Assembly (NCBI RefSeq): GCF_001813295.1
Contig: NZ_KV812035.1
Coordinates: 82,029 to 146,028, forward strand
Direction of reading: 5' to 3'
DNA from: Streptococcus sp. HMSC072G04
Lineage (GTDB): Bacteria; Bacillota; Bacilli; Lactobacillales; Streptococcaceae
Length of the DNA: 64,000 nt
Positions within the stretch are counted from its first letter, which is position 1; the number at the start of each line of letters is the position of its first letter. Below are positions 55,608-64,000 of the stretch, piece by piece. The notes beneath the pieces are model-generated. The model did no database searches, was not told the DNA's origin, and was given only the letters and a program-made list of their open reading frames with translations. The translations under genes were made by a program, and so were the position numbers.

Positions 55608-56864
55608 ATGAAACGTACAATTTTACGTAGTGCTGCTGTACTTGGTACAGTTGGTTTTGCCGGCTTCTTACTTGCTGCTTGTAGCAATAGCTCTTCAGGT
55701 TCTTCTGAAGCAAGTAAAGAAATCAACGTCTATGTAGACAAAGGCTACAAATCTTATGTTGAAGAAGCTGCAAAAGCTTTTGAAAAAGAAAATGGCGTAA
55801 AAGTTAAAATCAAAACTGGTGATGCCCTTGGTGGATTGGATAACCTTTCTCTTGATAACCAATCTAAAAAAGCTCCAGACGTTATGATGGCACCATACGA
55901 CCGTGTAGGTGGTCTTGGTAACGATGGTCAATTGGCTGAAGTGACATTAAACAAAGATAGCCACACAGACAAAACAACTGAAGCTCTTGTAACAAACGGT
56001 GGTAAAGTTTACGGTGCACCTGCTGTCATCGAAACTTTGGTTCTCTACTATAATAAAGATCTTGTAAGTGAAGCTCCAAAAACATTTGGTGACCTTGACA
56101 ATCTTGCAAAAGATAGCAAATACGACTTTGCTAGCGAACCTGGTAAAACAACTGCCTTCTTAGCTGACTGGACAAACTTCTACTATGCTTACGGTTTGCT
56201 TTCAGGTAATGGTGGTTATGTATTTGGTAAAGATGGTACAGATCCTAAAGATATTGGATTGAACAACCAAGGTTCTGTAGACGGTATCGAATATGCGAAA
56301 ACTTGGTATGCTAAATGGCCAAAAGGTATGCAAGATACAAAAGCTGCTGCTAACTTCATCCAAACACAATTCCAAGAAGGTAAGACAGCTGCTATCATCG
56401 ACGGTCCTTGGAAAGCTGCTTCATTGAAAGAAGCTAAAGTAAACTACGGTGTCGCAACTATTCCAACTCTTCCAAACGGAAAACAATATTCTGCCTTTGG
56501 TGGTGGTAAAGCTTGGGTTATCCCTGCAGGTGCGAAAAACCTTGATGGTGCTCAAAAATTCATTGACTTCTTGACAAGTACTGACCAACAAAAAGCTTTG
56601 TTTGACAAGACAAATGAAGTTCCTGCTAACACAGAAGCTCGTAAATATGCGGTTAGCAAAAACGATGAATTGACAACTGCCGTTGTTGATCAATTCAAGA
56701 ACGCTCAACCAATGCCAAACATCTCAGAAATGAGTGCTGTTTGGGATCCAGCTGCTACTATGTTTTTCGATGCTGTAAGTGGTAAAAAATCTGCAAAAGC
56801 TGCTGCTGACGATGCAGTGAAATTGATTAAAGAAACCATCGAACAAAAATTCGGTAGCAAATAA
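55608..56864 (+). CDS. malX: Maltodextrin-binding lipoprotein
   Basis: 418 residues. Lipobox GFLLAAC with the lipidated Cys at 25. ABC substrate-binding fold of the MalE/MalX type (EINVYVDKGYKSYVEEAAKA, YGAPAVIETLVLYYNKDLVS, GKTAAIIDGPWKAASLKEAK). Delivers maltodextrins to MalCD. The ATP-binding subunit is not in the window; streptococci use a shared MsmK elsewhere. Confidence 0.96.
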   Translation: MKRTILRSAAVLGTVGFAGFLLAACSNSSSGSSEASKEINVYVDKGYKSYVEEAAKAFEKENGVKVKIKTGDALGGLDNLSLDNQSKKAPDVMMAPYDRVGGLGNDGQLAEVTLNKDSHTDKTTEALVTNGGKVYGAPAVIETLVLYYNKDLVSEAPKTFGDLDNLAKDSKYDFASEPGKTTAFLADWTNFYYAYGLLSGNGGYVFGKDGTDPKDIGLNNQGSVDGIEYAKTWYAKWPKGMQDTKAAANFIQTQFQEGKTAAIIDGPWKAASLKEAKVNYGVATIPTLPNGKQYSAFGGGKAWVIPAGAKNLDGAQKFIDFLTSTDQQKALFDKTNEVPANTEARKYAVSKNDELTTAVVDQFKNAQPMPNISEMSAVWDPAATMFFDAVSGKKSAKAAADDAVKLIKETIEQKFGSK

Positions 56865-56884
56865 GACAGTTTTTAGGTTTGAGT

Positions 56885-56914
56885 AAGAGGTTGGAGACAA
56901 GGTCCCAACCTCTT
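56885..56914 (+). terminator. Intra-operon hairpin between malX and malC
   Basis: 10-bp stem AAGAGGTTGG / CCAACCTCTT with a 10-base loop and no strong T tract. Probably lowers downstream expression and protects malX mRNA so that binding protein exceeds permease. Confidence 0.6.
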
Positions 56915-56991
56915 ATGTTCAATTTTCAAGCATAGCTTACTGTCTGACTTGTCTTCTTGCTCTCTAGCAAGGACATTATAAGGAGATTTGA

Positions 56992-58287
56992 ATGACTACA
57001 GAACAAAACCCTAAAAAGGCTATGTGGCTCTCTTTGATCCCGGGTCTTGGGCAAATTTATAACAAACAAAAAACCAAAGGCTATATTTTTCTTGCCGTAA
57101 CCGTTCTCTTTCTCGTTTACTTCATTGGAATCGGAGCTGGAGAATTAGCGAAATTGGTCACACTTGGAACAGTCCGTGGACAAGATAATTCCCTCTTTAT
57201 CTTGATTCGTGGTGCCTTCCACTTGATCATTACCATTGTTTACTTCCTATTTTATGCCTTAAATATTAAGGATGCAGGAACTGTTGCAAAACGCATTAAC
57301 AATGGTATTGCCGTTCCAAAAACTGGAAAAGAAATGGTTCATGCGATCTATGAAAATGGATTCCCTTATCTTTTGATTATCCCTTCTTATATCGCTATGA
57401 CCTTTGCGATTATCTTCCCAGTTTTGGTAACTTTGATGATCGCCTTTACAAACTACGATTTCAAACATACTGCTCCAACAACCTTGCTTGATTGGATCGG
57501 GTTCCAAAACTTCACTAATATGTGGACCTTGAGCACCTTCCGCTCAGCCTTTACATCTGTTCTTGGCTGGACCTTGATTTGGGCTCTCGCAGCTTCTACT
57601 CTTCAAATCGTTCTTGGTATCTTGACTGCTATTGTTGCGAACCAACCATTTGTAAAAGGAAAACGGATCTTTGGGGTTATCTTCTTGCTCCCATGGGCTG
57701 TTCCAGCCTTCATCACTATCCTAACTTTCTCAAATATGTTTAACGATAGTGTCGGTGCCATCAATGCACAAGTTATCCCGTTGTTTGCGAAGATCTTCCC
57801 ATTCTTAGATGGCGTCTTGATCCCTTGGAAAACAGATCCTACTTGGACAAAAATCGCTTTGATTATGATGCAAGGTTGGCTCGGCTTCCCTTACATCTAT
57901 GTCTTGACTTTAGGGATTCTTCAATCAATTCCAAACGATCTTTACGAAGCTGCTTATATTGATGGTGCCAACGGTTGGCAAAAATTCCGTAGCATCACTT
58001 TCCCAATGATTATGGCGGTTGCAGCTCCAACTTTGATCAGTCAATACACCTTCAACTTCAACAACTTCTCCATCATTTACTTGTTTAACGATGGGGGACC
58101 TGGTTCTGTCGGAGGAAATGCCGGATCTACAGATATCTTGATCTCTTGGATCTACAAGTTGACAACCAATACTTCTCCTCAATATTCAATGGCCGCAGCG
58201 GTAACCTTGATTATCTCTGTGATTGTGATCTCAATCTCTATGATTGCCTTCAAGAAACTACATGCATTTGATATGGAGGATGTATAA
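56992..58287 (+). CDS. malC: Maltodextrin ABC transporter permease MalC (MalF type)
   Basis: 431 residues, about eight membrane segments. The N-terminal extension ([20 protein letters not shown]) is typical of the streptococcal protein. The EAA loop is [20 protein letters not shown] near residue 320. It follows AAGGAG; the stop precedes malD by one base. Confidence 0.95.
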   Translation: MTTEQNPKKAMWLSLIPGLGQIYNKQKTKGYIFLAVTVLFLVYFIGIGAGELAKLVTLGTVRGQDNSLFILIRGAFHLIITIVYFLFYALNIKDAGTVAKRINNGIAVPKTGKEMVHAIYENGFPYLLIIPSYIAMTFAIIFPVLVTLMIAFTNYDFKHTAPTTLLDWIGFQNFTNMWTLSTFRSAFTSVLGWTLIWALAASTLQIVLGILTAIVANQPFVKGKRIFGVIFLLPWAVPAFITILTFSNMFNDSVGAINAQVIPLFAKIFPFLDGVLIPWKTDPTWTKIALIMMQGWLGFPYIYVLTLGILQSIPNDLYEAAYIDGANGWQKFRSITFPMIMAVAAPTLISQYTFNFNNFSIIYLFNDGGPGSVGGNAGSTDILISWIYKLTTNTSPQYSMAAAVTLIISVIVISISMIAFKKLHAFDMEDV

Positions 58288-58288
58288 A

Positions 58289-59131
58289 ATGAAAAATTCT
58301 GTTCAATTTAAACGCCGCCTCAATCATTTCTTGACTTACCTGTACATGGTGGTTCTTTCAATCGTTATCATTTATCCATTGTTGATTACGGTTCTATCAG
58401 CCTTCAAATCAGGGAATGTCAGTGCCTTTACACTTGATTTTAGTGGCAATCTTAATTTTGATAACTTCTCAAAACTTTTCTCTGAAACTCCTTATGGCAC
58501 TTGGTATATGAATACCTTGGTTATCGCCATTATCACCATGATTGTGCAAACAAGTATTGTTACCTTCGCAGGTTACGCATACAGCCGTTACAATTTCTTG
58601 GCGCGTAAACAAAGTTTGGTCTTCTTCTTGATCATTCAAATGGTCCCAACTATGGCAGCCCTCACAGCCTTCTTCGTTATGGCTTTGATGCTGAATGCCT
58701 TGAACCAACCTTGGTTCTTGATCTTCCTTTATGTTGGTGGTGGTATTCCAATGAATGCTTGGTTGATGAAGGGTTACTTCGATACCGTTCCAATCTCACT
58801 TGATGAGTCTGCTAAATTGGATGGTGCAGGACACTTCCGTCGCTTCTGGCAAATCGTCCTTCCACTGGTTCGTCCAATGATTGCCGTTCAAGCACTTTGG
58901 GCTTTCATGGGACCTTTCGGAGACTATATCTTGTCTAAATTCTTGCTTCGTGATGAAGTAAATTATACGGTAGCCGTTGGTCTTCAAACCTTTATCAGTG
59001 ACCAAAAAAATCAAAAGATCGCCTTCTTTGCAGCCGGTGCCATTTTGATCGCGGTTCCAATCTGTATTCTATTCTTCTTCCTACAAAAGAACTTTGTTTC
59101 AGGCTTGACAGCTGGTGGGGATAAAGGATAA
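58289..59131 (+). CDS. malD: Maltodextrin ABC transporter permease MalD (MalG type)
   Basis: 280 residues, six membrane segments. EAA loop [23 protein letters not shown] 58289 ([11 protein letters not shown]) follows GGAGG; the longer frame overlaps malC and is not preferred. Pairs with MalC. Confidence 0.95.
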   Translation: MKNSVQFKRRLNHFLTYLYMVVLSIVIIYPLLITVLSAFKSGNVSAFTLDFSGNLNFDNFSKLFSETPYGTWYMNTLVIAIITMIVQTSIVTFAGYAYSRYNFLARKQSLVFFLIIQMVPTMAALTAFFVMALMLNALNQPWFLIFLYVGGGIPMNAWLMKGYFDTVPISLDESAKLDGAGHFRRFWQIVLPLVRPMIAVQALWAFMGPFGDYILSKFLLRDEVNYTVAVGLQTFISDQKNQKIAFFAAGAILIAVPICILFFFLQKNFVSGLTAGGDKG

Positions 59132-59169
59132 AATAGAACCTTATTTCAAACGCATTTTATTTTTAAGTT

Positions 59170-59201
59170 AAGGGTAGTATGGTGAATGCTTTACTACCCT
59201 T
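59170..59201 (+). terminator. Hairpin between malD and malA
   Basis: AAGGGTAGT / ACTACCCTT with a 14-base loop, followed by CGTTAAG. Weak T tract, so likely partial termination. Confidence 0.55.
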
Positions 59202-59274
59202 CGTTAAGAATAAAATCAATCAAAGAGACTCCTCTTTGCATCTCTGATTCTCTTATGTTTAGAAAGGTCATCTC

Positions 59275-60087
59275 ATGCCCTATCCTTTTAATTATTTTGC
59301 AAGTATCTTCAATTTCCGCTCTTCTTTTGCAAACCGCAAAAAGCTGAGTTGGTTCCAAATGATTTTTACTTCTTTCTTTCTGATTTCTGTCACACTATTA
59401 CCAGTGGCTCTTCAAAATGCTCAACTCAAAACCTATCCTTTAACAACCTTTGTCAGCGATGTGTTTGATCCTTTATCAAATGACGTCATGAAAGATATTC
59501 AAGAACACGTCGTGATCAAAGACCAAGAGCTCACCTATACAGGAACCAACCCTGTACACAAGACTTCAAAAGGGCAGGTTGTCTTAGGCCAAGAAGCAAA
59601 GGCGAGCGAGAGCAAGGAGTTAACACTCCATTTTGATCGCAAACAGTTGATCATTTCAAAAGAAAATAAAGAACTCGCTACCGTCTCATACCAGGCTATC
59701 AATCAAGAGAGTCTCCGGGATAAAAAAAGCTTCACTCAAGCTATCTCTAGCGATTGGTTCCGTGAAAACCGACTCCCTGTCAGTCTCTTTCTCGTGATTT
59801 TCTCTGGCTTCTTATCGACAGTCAATTATTTGATTCTCATCGTAGGGGCATCTTTCTTCCTCTACTTGACACGAAAATCTCGACTCTTTTCACTACAAAC
59901 TTTCAAGGAATGTTTCAATTGTATTCTGAATTGCTTGGGACTCCCTATTTTACTAAGTGTCCTCATCAGTTTACTATTCCATCAAGTATTTACTACGACG
60001 ATCATGATCCAAAATGTCTTATTTGTACTCTATCTTGCTATGGTATTTTATAAGACCCACTTCCGTGATCCAGACTATCACCGCTAG
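59275..60087 (+). CDS. malA: MalA, DUF1189 membrane protein
   Basis: 270 residues. FQMIFTSFFLISVTLLPVAL, a large extracellular domain with TYPLTTFVSDVFDPLSNDVM, then three C-terminal segments (LFLVIFSGFLSTVNYLILIV, LPILLSVLISLLFHQVF, MIQNVLFVLYLAMVFY). DUF1189 proteins adjoin maltose genes in streptococci; the molecular role is not established. Confidence 0.88.
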   Translation: MPYPFNYFASIFNFRSSFANRKKLSWFQMIFTSFFLISVTLLPVALQNAQLKTYPLTTFVSDVFDPLSNDVMKDIQEHVVIKDQELTYTGTNPVHKTSKGQVVLGQEAKASESKELTLHFDRKQLIISKENKELATVSYQAINQESLRDKKSFTQAISSDWFRENRLPVSLFLVIFSGFLSTVNYLILIVGASFFLYLTRKSRLFSLQTFKECFNCILNCLGLPILLSVLISLLFHQVFTTTIMIQNVLFVLYLAMVFYKTHFRDPDYHR

Positions 60088-60098
60088 GAGGTTTTCTC

Positions 60099-61082
60099 AT
60101 GCGTGTTACCATCAAAGATGTGGCAAAACTCGCTGGCGTCGCGCCTTCAACTGTCACGCGCGTCATCCAAAATAAATCCACGATTAGTGATGAAACAAAA
60201 AAACGAGTCCGTGAGGCCATGGTCGAGTTGGATTACCATCCCAACCTTAATGCTCGCAGTCTTGTCAGCCAATCTAGTCAAGTCATTGCTTTAGTTCTTC
60301 CAATCGATAGTGACGTCTTCTACCAGAATCCTTTCTTCCCAACTGTTTTAAGAGGGATCACCCAGATCGCCTCAGACAATGATTATGCCATCCAAATCTG
60401 TACGGGGCAAAATGAAGAACGGCGGCTCGACAACCTCAAGCAACTCATCTACGGAAACCGTGTAGATGGTTTGATTTTCCTATATTCTAGCCCGAATGAT
60501 CCCCTCGTTGACTTTGCGATCAAAGACAAGTTCCCCTTCCTTATCCTCGGAAAGGCAGCTTCTCCTTTTGTTTCGCTAGTGGATAATGATAATATCAAGG
60601 CTGCATTTGATGCGACAGAATATTTCATTCAACAAAACTACCGAAAAATTGCTTTTATCGGGGGAAACAAAGAGCTGTCTGTGTCTCAAGACCGCTATGA
60701 AGGTTATAAAGAAGCCCTCCAAAAAGCAGGGATTCCTCTCGATGAAAAACTGGTTCATTTTTCATTTGGTTTTATGTTAGAAGACAATTCTTATCAATTG
60801 ATGGAGAGTCTTCCCCTAACAGAACTAGATGCCATCATGACAACCGATATTCTCGTTGCTGAAGGGGTGCGCCAATACTTATTAGAACACCAGCTGACAA
60901 TCCCTATCATTTCTTTTGATTCGATCAAGCCACGACTCGATATTGAAGCCTATATTGACATCAATGCGGTGGAACTAGGACGTGAGTCTGTTCGGACAAT
61001 TCTTCAAATTATCAAGGATCACAAAGAAGGAAAAACTGTTTGCTACCGTCAATTGATTGACCATACCATTACGAAACTTTAG
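60099..61082 (+). CDS. malR: LacI-family maltose operon repressor MalR
   Basis: 327 residues. Helix-turn-helix VTIKDVAKLAGVAPSTVTRV with hinge helix HPNLNARSLVS, then a periplasmic-binding-type effector domain. Expected to bind the GCAAACGTTTTCGC-type operators at malX and malQ and to release on maltose or maltodextrin, as established in pneumococcus. 11 bases after malA. Confidence 0.95.
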   Translation: MRVTIKDVAKLAGVAPSTVTRVIQNKSTISDETKKRVREAMVELDYHPNLNARSLVSQSSQVIALVLPIDSDVFYQNPFFPTVLRGITQIASDNDYAIQICTGQNEERRLDNLKQLIYGNRVDGLIFLYSSPNDPLVDFAIKDKFPFLILGKAASPFVSLVDNDNIKAAFDATEYFIQQNYRKIAFIGGNKELSVSQDRYEGYKEALQKAGIPLDEKLVHFSFGFMLEDNSYQLMESLPLTELDAIMTTDILVAEGVRQYLLEHQLTIPIISFDSIKPRLDIEAYIDINAVELGRESVRTILQIIKDHKEGKTVCYRQLIDHTITKL

Positions 61083-61090
61083 GAGTCTTT

Positions 61091-63166
61091 ATGTCTACAT
61101 TTACTGCTTATTTAGATGACCAAGACCTGATTCGTATCCAAAAAGGAGAGGAGCATATCCTTCCTTTTTATTTGGAAACAAACCAAGGTCGTCTTGCCTT
61201 AATCCCTGTCAAAACGTCAAGTGGAGCGACTGATACAGGAGACTATTTCTTAAGCCCTATTCCGCTTGAACTCGGAGAAGAGTACACCATCTACGATGCT
61301 GCTGGAAATTCTTCTATTCTCCACTATCGTCAAATTGTTCACAAACCCATTTTTGATCAAACCTTCACCTATAGTGGAGAAGATCTAGGAAGTTTCTACA
61401 CACCAAGTCAGACGCAATTTAAATTCTGGGCACCCATTTCGCAAGATGTGACCCTCCATATCGAAGATCAGGTCTATCCGATGAATCGTACAGAAAACGG
61501 TGTCTGGGAACTCGTGCTCAAAGGGGATTGGGAAGGAGCTGCCTACCACTATAAGTTTCGTGTCAATGGCCTAGAACGTCGGATTCACGATCCCTATGCT
61601 CTATCCTCTTTAGCGAACTCTGGAGATAGCTTGGTCATCGACCGGAAGAAGATCACACGTCCTATCACGCGTGCCACTCGTCAATTAAACCCAACAGAAG
61701 CAATCATTTACGAGATGAGCGTTCGTGATTTCTCTGTCCAAAAAGAGGCTGGCTTTAAGCATCCTGGTAAGTTTAAAGGCTTGACAGAATCGCCCCAACT
61801 AAATGGCCAGATCCTTGGATTTGATTACCTTCAAAAACTGGGCATTACCCATGTACAGTTACTTCCAGTTTACGATTTCGGTAGTGTCGATGAAGAGGAT
61901 CAATGGAAAGCCTACAACTGGGGCTATGATCCTGTTCAATACAATGTTCCAGAAGGCAGCTATGCGAGTGATCCTAACGAGCCTTATGCACGAATCCTAG
62001 AGCTCCAAGACACCATTGACACCTATCACCGGGCCAATCTGAGTGTCATCATGGATGTAGTCTACAATCACGTCTACCAAGCAGATGAGTATGCTTTTGA
62101 ACAGATCGTTCCTGGTTATTTCTACCGCTATAATGCAGAGGGAGAGCGGACCAATGGAACCTTCTGCGGAAATGACGTGGCAAGTGAACGCTCCATGGTG
62201 AGACACTATATCAAACAATCTCTCAAACAATGGGTTTCCCTCTACGGCTTTGATGGTTTCCGCTTTGACTTGATGGGAATCCTAGACATTCAAACCATGA
62301 CAGAGATTGCAGAAGAACTCCGTGAAATCTATCCTAACATCTATCTCTATGGGGAAGGGTGGAAGATGGATACCGGCTTCTCTGAAGATCAGCTCGCTCA
62401 CCAGTATAACGCGAAACGATTACCAGCCTTTGGCTTTTTCAGTGATAACTTCCGGGATACGATCAAGAGAACACTTGTAGCTGGTCACCGTCGTGAGAGT
62501 CAACATCCTGCGAATGATTTTGCGAACATTCTAACGGCGAATGTTGGAAAGCTAGGATCTGCTCATTTCACCCAACCTCAACAAGCCATTCAGTACGTAG
62601 AATGCCACGACAATGCAACTGTTTTTGATTATTTCCAACTTGAAAAGGAAGAGATTCGTCTAGAAGATCGAAAAGCTCTCTCACGATTAGCTCTTCATTT
62701 AGTGTTACTAGCTCAAGGAGTGCCGTTTATCCATGCTGGTCAAGAATTTTATCGCACAAAATGGCTCGAAGACAACACCTATAACTTGCCAGATAGTCTC
62801 AACCAATTGGACTGGACATCCCTTCCAAAATGCCAAGTAGAAATTGCTTTTCTTGAAGAATTGATTGCTTATCGGAAATCACAGCCACTCCTTCGTTTGA
62901 AAAAAGGGCAAGAGATTCGCGACTACTGTGATGTCAAATGGTTGTCTGATCATCATTTAATCTACACGATTGAGAAAGATCGTGAAAAAATAACGATTCT
63001 TGTCAATATCGGTGATCAAGAACAGACCTATCAACATCCGAGCGATAGTCAGCTGTTATTTGCCTATCCTCATGCCAACCTAAAAACCCCTATTCCTAAA
63101 GGAAAGGAACTTTCTATTCCTGCCCATAGTTGGCTCCTTCTCCATGAAACTGAATCAACAAAATAA
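61091..63166 (+). CDS. pulA: Type I pullulanase (intracellular)
   Basis: 691 residues, no signal peptide or sorting motif. N-terminal domains with CBM48 (FKFWAPISQDVTLHIEDQVY), then GH13_14 with the type I signature AYNWGYDPVQYNVPEG. Catalytic sites: GFDGFRFDLMGI (Asp nucleophile), NIYLYGEGWKM (Glu), YVECHDNATVFD (Asp). Debranches alpha-1,6 links in imported maltodextrins. Eight bases after malR. Confidence 0.94.
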   Translation: MSTFTAYLDDQDLIRIQKGEEHILPFYLETNQGRLALIPVKTSSGATDTGDYFLSPIPLELGEEYTIYDAAGNSSILHYRQIVHKPIFDQTFTYSGEDLGSFYTPSQTQFKFWAPISQDVTLHIEDQVYPMNRTENGVWELVLKGDWEGAAYHYKFRVNGLERRIHDPYALSSLANSGDSLVIDRKKITRPITRATRQLNPTEAIIYEMSVRDFSVQKEAGFKHPGKFKGLTESPQLNGQILGFDYLQKLGITHVQLLPVYDFGSVDEEDQWKAYNWGYDPVQYNVPEGSYASDPNEPYARILELQDTIDTYHRANLSVIMDVVYNHVYQADEYAFEQIVPGYFYRYNAEGERTNGTFCGNDVASERSMVRHYIKQSLKQWVSLYGFDGFRFDLMGILDIQTMTEIAEELREIYPNIYLYGEGWKMDTGFSEDQLAHQYNAKRLPAFGFFSDNFRDTIKRTLVAGHRRESQHPANDFANILTANVGKLGSAHFTQPQQAIQYVECHDNATVFDYFQLEKEEIRLEDRKALSRLALHLVLLAQGVPFIHAGQEFYRTKWLEDNTYNLPDSLNQLDWTSLPKCQVEIAFLEELIAYRKSQPLLRLKKGQEIRDYCDVKWLSDHHLIYTIEKDREKITILVNIGDQEQTYQHPSDSQLLFAYPHANLKTPIPKGKELSIPAHSWLLLHETESTK

Positions 63167-63343
63167 GAGGCTGGGACAATATTCCTAGCCTCTCAATTAT
63201 TTTTGGATTGTAGAGCAAGACGCAGTGGTTGAGTGGGCTCTACTACGCTGATTTCATCAGTTTTTACAACCCTACTCAACTGTGCGGAGGTGGGACGACG
63301 AAATCGAATTCTAACGAATTACCGATTTCTGTCCCACTCTCTT
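63167..63343 (-). repeat. Foldback intergenic repeat, copy 3
   Basis: The same element between convergent pulA and the YitT gene. The GAGGCTGGG / CCTAGCCTC hairpin begins one base after the pulA stop, and the gagagtgggacagaaatcgg end lies 4 bases from the YitT stop codon. It serves as the only spacer between the two. Confidence 0.9.
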
Positions 63344-63347
63344 ATTT

Positions 63348-64000
63348 TTATTCTTCTGTTTCCACAAAGCGTCCGATGATATGAACGTTTTCTGAAATGG
63401 TGATAAAAGCCTGAGGATCAGCTTTTTTCATAATATATTTGAATTCATTGAACTCTGCACGCGTAATAACTGTCAGCAGAACCGCTTTTTCCTGATGGTT
63501 ATAGGTTCCTTCTGCATTGTGGATAATGGTTGCTCCACGATGCAATTTTTTATGAATCTTTTCAATAATGGCATCTGGCTGGCTCGTTACGATCATTGCC
63601 TGCATCCGTTTTTGCTTGGTAAAGACAGCATCCGTTACTCGACTCGATACGAAGATAGTAATCATAGAGTAAAGAGCATACTTCCAACCAAAAGTCAGAC
63701 CAGCGATCAACATAATGGTCCCATTGACCAAAAAGGAGATACTGCCGACATTCTTTCCTGTCCGTTTTCGAATCGTCAAACTGACAATATCCGTTCCTCC
63801 ACTGGAAATGTTGTTCCGAAGAGCAAAACCAATCCCTGTTCCCATGACAACCCCACCAAATAGGGCATTCATGATCGGATCGTTTGTCAACGTAATCACT
63901 GGCACGAACTGAATAAAGAGGGAACTCATCGAAACCGTAATAAAGGTAAAGATGGTAAATTTATGGCCAATTTGATACCAAGCCACAATCATCAAAGGGA
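63348..64000 (-). CDS. YitT-family membrane protein (5' part outside window)
   Basis: 215+ residues visible. The frame continues through PLMIVAWYQIGHKFTIFTFI to the window edge; a TTG at 63995 is internal, not the real start, since YitT proteins are about 280-290 residues and the N-terminal membrane segments are missing. Seen: GGVVMGTGIGFALRNNISSG GTDI motif, SISFLVNGTIMLIAGLTFGW segment, and the C-terminal DUF2179 domain (MQAMIVTSQPDAIIEKIHKK, ITISENVHIIGRF). Function not established. Confidence 0.9.
   Translation of the reverse strand, partial: PLMIVAWYQIGHKFTIFTFITVSMSSLFIQFVPVITLTNDPIMNALFGGVVMGTGIGFALRNNISSGGTDIVSLTIRKRTGKNVGSISFLVNGTIMLIAGLTFGWKYALYSMITIFVSSRVTDAVFTKQKRMQAMIVTSQPDAIIEKIHKKLHRGATIIHNAEGTYNHQEKAVLLTVITRAEFNEFKYIMKKADPQAFITISENVHIIGRFVETEE

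Noticed and set aside
63348-63995. Taking TTG 63995 as the true start of the YitT gene
   Set aside because: The frame stays open to the window edge and the family's N-terminal membrane segments are missing.

Overview
The window looks like chromosome of a mitis/sanguinis-group Streptococcus. An assignment near S. parasanguinis is possible, but I cannot fix the species from sequence alone. The evidence is a FSIRK-type signal peptide with an LPNTG sorting signal, SpxA, IreB, the malR/malXCD/malQP maltodextrin locus, mutS-argR-argS gene order, a ComX-type cin-box before cinA-recA, and a wzg-wzh-wzd-wze polysaccharide locus beside nrdG. No rRNA, tRNA, CRISPR array, phage or insertion-sequence transposase was seen.

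Layout, left to right. (1) 1-4.1 kb: two tandem secreted wall-hydrolase-type genes on the minus strand. The left one runs off the edge. The complete one combines a GH25 lysozyme, about six Bsp-like repeats and a C39-like peptidase domain. (2) 4.3-20.7 kb: a 16-gene minus-strand Wzx/Wzy polysaccharide locus. It holds regulators and an export kinase (wzg, wzh, wzd, wze), an initiating phosphosugar transferase (wchA), a LicD protein, a TagA/WecG transferase, two further glycosyltransferases, UDP-GlcNAc 2-epimerase, a CDP-ribitol pair (tarI, tarJ), flippase, polymerase, UDP-galactopyranose mutase and a probable galactofuranosyltransferase. The predicted product contains ManNAc, galactofuranose and ribitol phosphate. 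(3) 20.9-24.4 kb: the anaerobic ribonucleotide reductase operon nrdD-orf46-GNAT-nrdG, with paired NrdR-like boxes. (4) 24.5-35.3 kb: housekeeping genes on the minus strand: a Ccs4-like membrane protein, cls, a lipoprotein, folC, a DUF1292 gene, ruvX, ireB, a DUF1307 lipoprotein, spxA, recA and cinA.

(5) 35.6-46.4 kb: an MccF-like S66 peptidase, tag, ruvA, mutL, a LytTR/DUF3021 pair on the opposite strand between mutL and mutS, then mutS, argR, argS and a small membrane protein. (6) 46.5-50.9 kb: nrdI, a small membrane protein and a short antigen I/II (SpaP/GbpC)-type wall-anchored adhesin. (7) 51.3-63.2 kb: the maltodextrin regulon. malQ-malP diverges from malX-malC-malD-malA-malR-pulA, and MalR-type palindromes lie in the shared intergenic region. 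Imported maltodextrins would be processed by MalQ, MalP and PulA inside the cell. (8) 63.3 kb to the end: a YitT-family membrane protein that runs off the window.

The most unusual non-coding structures are two. One is a tandem array of about 50-bp units at 30173-30393, each unit holding two hairpins whose arms change in a compensatory way. The other is a roughly 180-bp foldback repeat present three times (28.2, 46.4 and 63.2 kb), always next to stop codons and carrying terminator-like ends. Start codons were chosen by Shine-Dalgarno spacing and family N-termini; several differ from the longest open frame.
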